A stretch of DNA of 64,000 nt. Source: Massilia sp. 9I (GTDB lineage: Bacteria; Pseudomonadota; Gammaproteobacteria; Burkholderiales; Burkholderiaceae_D). Numbering within the stretch: position 1 is the stretch's first letter; each line of letters starts with the position of its first letter. A model generated the notes under the pieces. It did no database searches and was not told the DNA's origin. It saw only the letters and a list, made by a program, of their open reading frames with translations. Positions 56,598 through 64,000 of the stretch are shown piece after piece. The translations under genes and the position numbers were made by a program. The stretch lies in contig NZ_LR733275.1 of NCBI RefSeq assembly GCF_902506415.1, positions 3,687,617 through 3,751,616 of the forward strand, read 5' to 3'.

Positions 56598-57541
56598 TTG
56601 GTCGGTGGCACGAAGCCCGGTTCGCCCGGTCCCGGCTGGGCGCTCGGCGCGCCGAACAGGATGCCCTGCGGGCGGTCGGACAGCGAAGTCGCGGTGCGCT
56701 TCACGGCGCGCAGGGCGCCGCGCGCCTCGTCGGTCATCTGGACGACGTGCGGCAGGGTTTCGAGTTCGAGGTTGCTGGTGGCCGACTGCAACGAGCCGAT
56801 CGCGCCGTTCAGGCGTTCGATCGGGCCGTCCGGCTGCTGCAGGCGGACGGCGAGCTGCTTATAGCTGTCGGCGGTGGTGTCGACGCTGGCCGCGGCCGCA
56901 TCGAAGGAAGTCAGGCTGCGATCGAGCTTGGCCGCCAGCGCCGGCAGGCGCTCGATGGTCGGGTCGAGCTTTTGCGGGATGGCGGCGTAGGCGTCGGCGG
57001 CCTTGCCGATGCTATCAAAAGCGCCGACGATGGTCTTCTGGTTCTCGGGGCCCAGCATCTTGTCCAGGCTCTCGGTGATCTTTTCGGTGCGCTCGAGGAT
57101 GGCCAGGCCGCGCTTTTCCAGCTGGTCGAGCAGGCCCGGACGCAGCGGGATGCGCGCCGGATGGTCTTCGCGCGCGGCCAGGCGCGGAGAACCGGTGCGG
57201 TCGTCGTCGAGCTGGATGAAGGCGATCCCGGTCACGCCCTGGTAGCCGAGCGAGGCGAAGGTAGTGGTGGTGATCGGCGAATCCTTCTCGACCGACAGCC
57301 GGATCAGGATCTGGCCCGTCACGCGCGGGTCGAACACGATCTCTTCGACCCGGCCCACCTCCAGGCCGCGGTAGCGCACCGTGGCCTGCGGGTTCAGGCC
57401 CGGGATCGACTGCGTGGTGACGATCTCGTAAGGCAGCAGCTCGGTGCGGTCGCGGTTGAACCACAGACCGGCCAGCACCGCGGCAATCACCAGGGCGATC
57501 GTGAACACGCCTGTCATCAGGGCATATGACCTGTTTTCCAT
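56594..57541 (-). CDS. MlaD-family MCE protein
   Basis: 315 aa. One N-terminal transmembrane helix (about 8-26), a single MCE domain (~35-125: LLPYEIVTTQSIPGLNPQATVRYRGLEVGRV, FASLGYQGVTGIAFIQLDDD), then a long helical region with repeated heptads. It forms the periplasmic ring that shuttles phospholipids. Starts 2 nt after the ATPase gene. Confidence 0.9.
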   Translation of the reverse strand: MENRSYALMTGVFTIALVIAAVLAGLWFNRDRTELLPYEIVTTQSIPGLNPQATVRYRGLEVGRVEEIVFDPRVTGQILIRLSVEKDSPITTTTFASLGYQGVTGIAFIQLDDDRTGSPRLAAREDHPARIPLRPGLLDQLEKRGLAILERTEKITESLDKMLGPENQKTIVGAFDSIGKAADAYAAIPQKLDPTIERLPALAAKLDRSLTSFDAAAASVDTTADSYKQLAVRLQQPDGPIERLNGAIGSLQSATSNLELETLPHVVQMTDEARGALRAVKRTATSLSDRPQGILFGAPSAQPGPGEPGFVPPTK

Positions 57542-57543
57542 AC

Positions 57544-58398
57544 TCAGTCCTCCGAATCGTTCTGGGCCTGGCGCTCTTCGAGCACTTCCAGCGCCCGCTG
57601 GCCGCGCGGGCCCAGGAAAAAGTGTTTGATGAAGGGATGCTGGACCCGCAGCACGTCGCAGGCCGGCCCCACCGCGAGCACATGCTTCTCCGCCAGCACC
57701 GCGATGCGCGACGAGAGGGCGAACAGCGTGTCGAGGTCGTGGGTGACCATCACCACGGTCAGCTTCAGTTCACTGTGCAGGGTCTGGATCAGCGCCACGA
57801 AGGAGTCCGACAGATCGGGATCCAGGCCCGCTGTGGGTTCGTCCAGGAACAATAGCTGCGGTTCGAGCGCCAGGGCGCGCGCCAGGGCCACGCGCTTGAT
57901 CATCCCGCCCGACAGGTCGGACGGCATCTTGTTGGCGTGCTCGGGGCCCAGGCCCACCATGTCCATCTTGAGCAGCACCGCGTCGCGGATCACGTCCTCG
58001 GGCAGCGAACGCAATTCGCGCATCGGGAAGGCGATGTTGTCGAACACGGTCAGGGCCGAGTACAGCGCGCCCTGCTGGAACAGCATGCCCCAGTGGTTGC
58101 GCATGCGCTGCAGTTGCTGGGCGTCGGCCGCGGTGATGTCCTGGCCGAAGACCTTCACGCAGCCTTCCGAGGGGCGTTCCAGGCCCAGCATCTGGCGCAG
58201 CAGCACGGTCTTGCCGGTGCCGGAGCCGCCGACGATGGTCAGGATTTCGCCGGCGTAGATGTCGAGGTTCAGGTCCTGGTGCACCACGGTGCGGCCGAAG
58301 CGCGTCCACAGCTTGCGGATCTCGACCACCGGCGGCCCGACGTCTTCCTCGGGTCGCTTGTTCAGGCGTTGCGGCTGCCGGTTTTTGGTATCTGCCAT
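57544..58398 (-). CDS. MlaF-type ABC transporter ATPase
   Basis: 284 aa from ATG at 58398, which shares a base with the stop of the permease gene (TGATG). Walker A GGSGTGKT, signature LSGGMIKRVALARAL, Walker B LLFLDEPTAGLDP, H-loop VTHD. Drives lipid movement across the envelope with the MlaE-like permease. Confidence 0.93.
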   Translation of the reverse strand: MADTKNRQPQRLNKRPEEDVGPPVVEIRKLWTRFGRTVVHQDLNLDIYAGEILTIVGGSGTGKTVLLRQMLGLERPSEGCVKVFGQDITAADAQQLQRMRNHWGMLFQQGALYSALTVFDNIAFPMRELRSLPEDVIRDAVLLKMDMVGLGPEHANKMPSDLSGGMIKRVALARALALEPQLLFLDEPTAGLDPDLSDSFVALIQTLHSELKLTVVMVTHDLDTLFALSSRIAVLAEKHVLAVGPACDVLRVQHPFIKHFFLGPRGQRALEVLEERQAQNDSED

Positions 58399-59537
58399 CA
58401 GAACCCCACACCGTTGAAGATGATGGCGAACACCGCATCGGCCAGGATCACCACGGTGATCGCGGTGACCACGGCGGTGGTGGTGCCGCGGCCCAGGCTT
58501 TCGGTGTTCGGCTCGATGCGCAGGCCGAAGTGGCAGGACACCAGCGCGATCAGCATGCCGAACACGCAACCCTTGAGCAGGCCAATGGTGTAGTTCACCA
58601 CCGGCACCGCATCCGGCAGCTTCTGCACGAAGTAGCGGAACGACAGGCCCAGCTCGATCTTGGCCGAGACCATGCCGCCGATCAGGGCCATGGCGTCGGT
58701 CCACACCACCAGCAGCGGCATCGAGATCGCCAGCGCGATCACCTTCGGCATGATCAGGCGCTGGCCGTGCGAAATGCCCATCACCAGCATGGCGTCGAGT
58801 TCTTCGGTCACCCGCATCACGCCCAGCTGCGCCGTGATGGAGGAACCGGAACGGCCCGCCACCAGGATCGCCGCCAGCAGCGGCCCCAGCTCGCGGATCA
58901 CGGACATGCCCAGGATATTGACGATGTAGATGTCGCCGCCGAACATGCGCAGCTGCTGCGACGACAGGAAGGAGAGCACGATCCCGATCAGGAAGCCGAC
59001 CATGGCCGTGATGCCGAGCGCCTGGAAGCCGGAATGGTAGATGTTCGCCGAGATCTCGCGCCAGGGGCCGGCCACCGGGCGCCGGATGAAGCGGCCGATG
59101 TCGATCATTAGCTGGCCGATCAGGCCCACAAAAGCCCGCAAGTGCTCGAAGAAGGTAAGGATGCCGCCGCCCAGCACGATCAGCCAGTTCAGCGGGCTGA
59201 CGCGGTGGCGCGGCAGCTTGATGGCGCTGGCCTTCTCGATGCGGCCGAACAGCTCTTCGTGGTTGGGATCGAGCGTCAGGCGCGCGGGGCGCTGCTTGCC
59301 CCAGGCGTTCCAGAACATCTGGGCGCCGACGTGATCGAGCCGCTCAATCCCGGACAGGTCCCACGCCAGGGTGTTCTTGTTTTTCAGGGCGCGTAGGGTG
59401 CGCGTGATCGCCTTCAGCACGCCCTTCTGCGACAGGGTGTGCACCTGCCATACGCCACTCGCCATGACAGACTGGCCCGCGCTGTCGGCGGGCCCGGGAT
59501 GCTGGATGGTTAATATTGGCGCATTTTCAATCTGCAT
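58398..59537 (-). CDS. MlaE-type permease with N-terminal STAS-like domain
   Basis: 379 aa. Residues ~1-105 form a STAS-like domain (LAWDLSGIERLDHVGAQMFWNAWG) fused to the MlaE permease core (YHSGFQALGITAMVGFLIGIVLSFLSSQQL, LGPLLAAILVAGRSGSSITAQLGVMRVTEELDAMLVMGI). In E. coli the STAS partner MlaB is a separate protein; fusion is common in betaproteobacteria. First gene of the five-gene operon 59537-54799. Confidence 0.92.
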   Translation of the reverse strand: MQIENAPILTIQHPGPADSAGQSVMASGVWQVHTLSQKGVLKAITRTLRALKNKNTLAWDLSGIERLDHVGAQMFWNAWGKQRPARLTLDPNHEELFGRIEKASAIKLPRHRVSPLNWLIVLGGGILTFFEHLRAFVGLIGQLMIDIGRFIRRPVAGPWREISANIYHSGFQALGITAMVGFLIGIVLSFLSSQQLRMFGGDIYIVNILGMSVIRELGPLLAAILVAGRSGSSITAQLGVMRVTEELDAMLVMGISHGQRLIMPKVIALAISMPLLVVWTDAMALIGGMVSAKIELGLSFRYFVQKLPDAVPVVNYTIGLLKGCVFGMLIALVSCHFGLRIEPNTESLGRGTTTAVVTAITVVILADAVFAIIFNGVGF

Positions 59538-59606
59538 TGCGCCAGTGTAAAAGAGAATCGTTATCGCTGCTACACGCTATCTAACAGAGTGCGGCTGCTC
59601 GTCCTG

Positions 59607-61091
59607 TCAGGCGGCCAGATGGCGTACCTGCCGTTCCGGCGCCGCCGCTACCGGCTTTGGTGCGTGGACCGTGTCGACCTTGCCCGCGTAGTCCGAGGCC
59701 AGCAGCGCCGCCGCTTCCGCGCGTTCCATGCCGCGCAGCTGCAGCCATTCCTGCACCAGCTTGGCCAGTTTTTCGAGTGCGATGCGGTGGGTGGCATCCG
59801 TCTTTGTGTAGACCCAATCCGAAAAGGCCATGAAATTGTCGAACGGGGCCTCGCCCAGCAGCACCCGCGTGGTGTTGGCGAAGCGGCCCGAGTTGGCGAC
59901 CAGGTCCCAGTAGCGGGCGAAGCGCACCAGGCGCTGCATGGTCGGGAAGTCGACCTGGCTGGTGGCCAGCACGGTATACGGCGGATAAGGGTCGTAGACC
60001 ATGCCGAAGGGCTCGGTGTGGCGGATGATCGGGGTGCCGCGCAGGCGCTTGAGGATGCCGAACTGGATCTCCTGGGCGCCGAGTTTGACCAATTGGTCAA
60101 ATCCGCGCGCGAAGCTGGCCACGTCCTCGCCCGGCAGTCCGGCGATCAGGTCCACGTGCAGGTGGGTGGTCGAGTGCTCGGTCAGCCAGCGGATGTTGTC
60201 GGCGGCCTTGGCATTGTCCTGGCGCCGGCTGACCAGTGCCTGGACCTCCGGGTTGAAACTCTGGATGCCGATCTCGAACTGCAGCGCGCCCGGCGGGAAC
60301 CTGGCGATAGTCTCCTTGAGCGCTTCCGGCAGGTGGTCGGGGACCAGCTCGAAGTGGGCATAGACCGGGTCGTTCGGATTCGCCGCGAGTTTATCGAGGA
60401 AGAACTGCATGATGCGCAGGCTGGTCTTGACGTTCAGGTTGAAGGTGCGGTCGACGAACTTGAACAGGCGCGCGCCGCGTGCATACAGCGTTTCCATCTC
60501 GGCGAGGAATGCGTCGAGCGGGAAGGGCCAGGCGGTCTTGTCGAGCGAGGACAGGCAGAACTCGCACTTGAACGGACAGCCGCGCGAGGCTTCCACGTAC
60601 AGGGTGCGGTGGGCGATGTCCTCATCACTGTATAAAGAATAGGGCAGGGCGATCTCCGCCATCGGCGGCTGCACGCCGGCGTGCACCTTCATCAGGGGCT
60701 TCGGGCCATTCAGGATCTCGCCGCAGAGCTTGGGGAAGGTGACGTCGCCCCAGCCGGTGACCACGTAGTCGGCCAGGCGCACGATCTCCTGCTCGCCCGT
60801 CTCGTGCGAGACCTCGGGGCCGCCCAGCACGATCGTCACCTGCGGCGCGACCCGCTTGAGCATCGCCACCAGGCGGGTGGTCTCTTCGACGTTCCAGATA
60901 TAGACGCCCAGGCCGACGATGCGCGGCTGATGCGCCAGGATGCGCTCGACCAGGTCGCTGGTCTTGGCACCGATGACGAATTCCTGGATCCGGGTCTGGG
61001 CTTGCAGGGCGCCCATGTTCGCCAGCAGGTAACGCAGGCCGAGCGAGGCGTGCGTGTAGCGGGCGTTGAGGGTGGAAAGCAGGATGGTCAT
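59607..61091 (-). CDS. B12-binding radical SAM protein (DUF4080)
   Basis: 494 aa. N-terminal cobalamin-binding-like Rossmann domain (ILSTLNARYTHASLGLRYLLANM, IVGLGVYIWN, IVLGGPEVSH), then radical SAM cluster motif C172-x3-C176-x2-C179, GIQSFNPEVQALVSRRQ, and a C-terminal DUF4080 region. Substrate unknown; relatives include methyltransferases and ring-modifying enzymes. Independent of its neighbours. Confidence 0.9.
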   Translation of the reverse strand: MTILLSTLNARYTHASLGLRYLLANMGALQAQTRIQEFVIGAKTSDLVERILAHQPRIVGLGVYIWNVEETTRLVAMLKRVAPQVTIVLGGPEVSHETGEQEIVRLADYVVTGWGDVTFPKLCGEILNGPKPLMKVHAGVQPPMAEIALPYSLYSDEDIAHRTLYVEASRGCPFKCEFCLSSLDKTAWPFPLDAFLAEMETLYARGARLFKFVDRTFNLNVKTSLRIMQFFLDKLAANPNDPVYAHFELVPDHLPEALKETIARFPPGALQFEIGIQSFNPEVQALVSRRQDNAKAADNIRWLTEHSTTHLHVDLIAGLPGEDVASFARGFDQLVKLGAQEIQFGILKRLRGTPIIRHTEPFGMVYDPYPPYTVLATSQVDFPTMQRLVRFARYWDLVANSGRFANTTRVLLGEAPFDNFMAFSDWVYTKTDATHRIALEKLAKLVQEWLQLRGMERAEAAALLASDYAGKVDTVHAPKPVAAAPERQVRHLAA

Positions 61092-61175
61092 GATGGCAGG
61101 CGGGGCGAGGCAAAGACCTCATTTTACTGCGCTACGGCGGCGCAGCGCTCAAGGACTTCCTGCTCGCCGTAAACG

Positions 61176-61212
61176 CAGGAAGCCGCCGCGGCTTGCGCCG
61201 GGCGGCTTCCTG
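61176..61212. terminator. hairpin between OmpA-family and radical SAM genes
   Basis: CAGGAAGCCGCC (61176-61187) and GGCGGCTTCCTG (61201-61212) are perfect complements with a 13-nt loop, 14 bp after the ompA-like stop. There is no T-run, so it may act with Rho or as an mRNA 3'-end stabiliser. Confidence 0.6.
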
Positions 61213-61226
61213 TCCGTCATTCCAGA

Positions 61227-62396
61227 TTACTTGTTGACGGTGCGGGTACCGACCACTTCGATGGTCACGCGGCGGTTCTTGGCGCGGCCTTCGGCGGTGG
61301 CGTTGTCGGCGACCGGCTGGCTCTCGCCCTTGCCTTCGGTGTACAGGCGCGCCGGGTCCAGGCCCTTCGACACCATGTAAGCCTTGACGGCTTCGGCGCG
61401 GCGCAGCGACAGCTTCTGGTTGTAGGCGTCGGTGCCGACCGAGTCGGTGTGGCCGACGGCGATCATGACTTCGGTGTTCAGGCCTTCCAGTTTCGACATG
61501 AACTCGTCCAGTGCCGCCCGGCCTTCCGGCTTGACGATCGCCTTGTCGAAGTCGAACAGGGCTTCAGCTGCGATCGAGACCTTTTCCGAGGTCGGGACCG
61601 GCTGCGGTGCCGGCTGGGCCGGCTCGGCGACTGGCGCCGGGGCCGGAGCGACTTCGACCGGTGCCGGCGGCACGTAGGCGGCCTTGGCCGGACGGCCGAA
61701 CTTGTAGACCAGGCTCAGCGAGGTCATGTGGACGTCGCCATTGTTCTGTACGGCGTCGGTCACGCGGTAGCGCTCGATCTCGGCGCGCAGTGCCAGCGCT
61801 TCGGTGAACTTGTACTCGGCGCCCAGGCCCAGCTTGGCGTGGCGGCGGCCTTCGTGCGGCGGGTTCGGGCCGCTGACGGCGTTCAGGACGTTGCCGCTGT
61901 AGTGGGTCGTCGCACGGGCGTACTGCACGCCGGCGCGGGCCAGCAGCGAGAAGCGCTCGGACAGCGGCAGTTGGCCGACCAGGTCGAGGTTCACGCCGCG
62001 GAACTTGGTTTCGCCGTGCAGCATGCGGTTGTTGGTGGTCATCGCGTCGAAGCTGAATTCGCCCAGGTCGAAATAGCCTGCTTCGACGGCGAAGTAGCGG
62101 TTGAACTGCTTACCGAGGAACAGCTTGTAGCCGGTGTCCTTGTTGTCGGCGTTGAAGCCGGTCAGCGGCAGGCCGGCGCCGGACATGCGGCGCGCCAGGT
62201 CGTTGTTATAGATCTTGGCACGGGTACGGCCGACTCCCGCACCCATGTACCAGGCGCTGTTGGCCCAGTCCGGGTTCACGAAAGCCGAGTCGGCCTGCAC
62301 CGGCTGGGTAGTGGTGTCCTGGGGCGCAGCGTGGGCGCTCATGATGGTTGCGCAGGCCAGTGCGATCGATGCGGCGAGAGTCTTCGGAGTGTTCAT
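61227..62396 (-). CDS. OmpA-family outer-membrane protein
   Basis: 389 aa. Signal peptide to about residue 23, an eight-stranded OmpA-type barrel (~45-230: NSAWYMGAGVGRTRAKI, FAVEAGYFDLGEFSFDAM, LGLGAEYKFTEALALRAEIERYRV), an Ala/Pro linker, and a C-terminal OmpA/MotB peptidoglycan-binding domain (ALFDFDKAIVKPEGRAALDEFM, VGHTDSVGTDAYNQKLSLRRAEAVKAYMVSKGL). Links the outer membrane to peptidoglycan. Confidence 0.93.
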   Translation of the reverse strand: MNTPKTLAASIALACATIMSAHAAPQDTTTQPVQADSAFVNPDWANSAWYMGAGVGRTRAKIYNNDLARRMSGAGLPLTGFNADNKDTGYKLFLGKQFNRYFAVEAGYFDLGEFSFDAMTTNNRMLHGETKFRGVNLDLVGQLPLSERFSLLARAGVQYARATTHYSGNVLNAVSGPNPPHEGRRHAKLGLGAEYKFTEALALRAEIERYRVTDAVQNNGDVHMTSLSLVYKFGRPAKAAYVPPAPVEVAPAPAPVAEPAQPAPQPVPTSEKVSIAAEALFDFDKAIVKPEGRAALDEFMSKLEGLNTEVMIAVGHTDSVGTDAYNQKLSLRRAEAVKAYMVSKGLDPARLYTEGKGESQPVADNATAEGRAKNRRVTIEVVGTRTVNK

Positions 62397-62657
62397 TGTT
62401 TTATCTTCGAAATGTAGTTGCAGGTAATGACCGCGGTAAAAGGCGTGGTCATGGCTGAGGTCTCAAGTATTACCTTTCGGCATGATGCTTACCGTTAGGT
62501 AACTCGCATAACTTGCAATATTCTCGAAATAACAACGCCGTGTTCGGCTCCGCTTTTTTCTCATCCATTTATGGGAACTGCATATCGTGCGGGCAATGCT
62601 TCGGGGTTAAAGTGATGCGCTCATCTTTATATGGCGTAATGACGCAGAAAGGTTCCC

Positions 62658-64000
62658 ATGCAAGGCCGCACTACCGCATTCCCGCTTCCTGTCAAGCTGA
62701 TGTTCGGCTCGGCGCTCGCACTGGCGCTGGCCGCCTGCGGCCGCGGCGAGGAAGAGACCTTGCAGGCGTCAACCATGTCGTCGACCGCCGCCAGCATTTC
62801 GTCCTCTCCGCGCATCAAGGTCGACGTCGCGCGCACCAGCCACGGCGTGCCGCATGTGCGCGCCACCGATTTCCGTAGCCTGGCCTATGGCCTGGCCTAT
62901 GCCTACGCCCAGGACAACGTCTGCATGTTCGCCGACTCGGTGCTGACCGTGCGCGGCGAGCGCTCGCGCTGGTTCGGCGCCGAAGCGCGTCCGCGCCAGC
63001 GCACCGGCGACGAGTATGGCGGCGGCAGCGGCTTCATGGATCTGAAGAACGGCGACAGCGACTTCTTCTTCAAGGGCTATCTCGACATCGACCAGCTGCG
63101 CGCGGGCTACACCTCCGGCCCATCCGAGCCGCGCCAGCTGCTCGAAGGCTTCGTCGAGGGCTACAACCGCTACCTCAAGGATTACGGCAGCAAGCTGCCG
63201 GCCGCCTGCGCCGGCGCCAAGTGGGTCAAGCCGATCAGCTTCGACGACATGGCCCTGGTGGTCGCCGAGAAGGCGCTGCATGCTTCCGGCCAGGTCTTCG
63301 CCGCCGACTTCGTGGCCGGCGGCCGCGTGCCCGGCGCGCCGGTACAGCTGGCCAAGCTGGCGCCGCGCAAGCTCGACACCAGCACCCTGGTGGCCCAGCT
63401 AGACAAGCTCAACAACCAGGGCATCGGCAGTAATGCGCTGGCGGTCGGCAAGGACTTGTCCAGCAACGGCCGCGGCCTGCTGCTGGGGAATCCGCACTTC
63501 CCGTGGACGACCTCGGACCGCTTCTACCAGGCGCACCTGACGGTCCCGGGCCGTTATGACGCCATGGGCGTGATCATCGGCGGCGTGCCGGCGATCGTCA
63601 TCGGCTTCAACAAGGACGTAGCCTGGAGCCACACGGTCACCACCGCTTACCACTTCAACACCTTCCGCCTGGCGCTGGATGCCACCGACCCGACCGGTAC
63701 TACCTATCTGTATGACGGGCAGCGCCGCAAGATGACGTCCAAGACCGTCACGGTCGAGGCCCTGCAGGCCGACGGTTCGCTGGCCCGCACCAGCAAGTCC
63801 TTCTACTTCAGCCATCAGGGCGCGGTGATCGTTCGTCCGGAGGCGGGCCTGACCTGGACCTCGCAGGCCGCCTTCGTGCTGGCCGACCCGAACCGCAACA
63901 ACACCCGCATGCTGGAGCAGTGGCTGGGCATCGGCCAGTCCGGCAGCGTGCGCGAGCTGAAGGCCTCGCTCGACAAGGTGGTGGGTCTGCCATGGGTGAA
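62658..64000 (+). CDS. penicillin/acyl-homoserine-lactone acylase (3' end outside window)
   Basis: 447 codons in view, open to the window edge. AAAGG precedes the ATG. Lipoprotein-like signal (LALAAC, Cys27), alpha-subunit region (KVDVARTSHGVPHVRATDFRSLAYGLAYAYAQDN), then the spacer and N-terminal nucleophile at GSNA (Ser258) followed by GRGLLLGNPHFPW. This is an Ntn-hydrolase precursor that cleaves itself into alpha and beta chains. Substrate class (penicillin, AHL, or other amides) cannot be decided from this part. Confidence 0.88.
   Translation, partial: MQGRTTAFPLPVKLMFGSALALALAACGRGEEETLQASTMSSTAASISSSPRIKVDVARTSHGVPHVRATDFRSLAYGLAYAYAQDNVCMFADSVLTVRGERSRWFGAEARPRQRTGDEYGGGSGFMDLKNGDSDFFFKGYLDIDQLRAGYTSGPSEPRQLLEGFVEGYNRYLKDYGSKLPAACAGAKWVKPISFDDMALVVAEKALHASGQVFAADFVAGGRVPGAPVQLAKLAPRKLDTSTLVAQLDKLNNQGIGSNALAVGKDLSSNGRGLLLGNPHFPWTTSDRFYQAHLTVPGRYDAMGVIIGGVPAIVIGFNKDVAWSHTVTTAYHFNTFRLALDATDPTGTTYLYDGQRRKMTSKTVTVEALQADGSLARTSKSFYFSHQGAVIVRPEAGLTWTSQAAFVLADPNRNNTRMLEQWLGIGQSGSVRELKASLDKVVGLPWV

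Overview
The window looks like the replication-origin side of the chromosome of a GC-rich betaproteobacterium, most likely Oxalobacteraceae (Massilia/Telluria-like). This is an inference from the block gyrB-dnaN-dnaA | rpmH-rnpA-yidD-yidC-mnmE, the high GC with GC-ending codons, the second long IF-1 gene, the MSHA-type pilin genes and the protein repertoire; no database was searched.

Bases 1 to about 12,890 are accessory DNA of visibly lower GC. They hold (i) a leftward copper-handling operon (small Cys/His-rich secreted protein, HxGH-repeat protein, TolC-type lipoprotein, multicopper oxidase, CusF-like protein, DUF305 protein, NTF2-like protein, start of copC) behind a MerR/CueR-type promoter; (ii) a secreted Cys-repeat gene broken by two +1 frameshifts; (iii) small regulators, including an orphan HipB-like repressor with a large operator; and (iv) a two-gene DUF4297/Cap4-like nuclease plus zinc-hook SMC-like ATPase pair resembling Lamassu / ABC-ATPase conflict systems. 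The region ends abruptly inside rtcB, whose N-terminal ~80 codons are missing; repeats of AACTGTTACC lie at the junction and resemble a transposon end.

From 13 to 33.8 kb the DNA is GC-rich and mostly chromosomal: HAD phosphatase, FG-GAP/DUF4214 protein, SDR, a five-gene overlapping MSHA-type minor pilin operon (mshQ-C-D-O-P order), leuA with two Leu-containing leader ORFs, a class D beta-lactamase, infA with a long leader, a desaturase, a NERD-helicase and several hydrolases. A small low-GC insert (33.9-35.3 kb) carries an HNH endonuclease, followed by an MFS transporter and a frameshifted M15-type peptidase gene with its secreted partner.

From 37.7 to 47.5 kb lies the dnaA region: gyrB, dnaN and dnaA leftward, rpmH to mnmE rightward, with one perfect DnaA box and a 115-bp concentric palindrome between them. 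From 47.5 to 64 kb are cell-envelope genes: DUF1439 lipoprotein, Hpt protein, CAP lipoprotein, pssA, a CsoR-like regulator without the usual metal ligands, aldo/keto reductase, D-Ala-D-Ala carboxypeptidase, a five-gene MlaE/F/D-type lipid-transport operon ending in a VanZ protein, a B12-radical SAM protein, an OmpA-family porin and a penicillin/AHL acylase cut by the window end. No tRNA, rRNA or CRISPR array was recognised.
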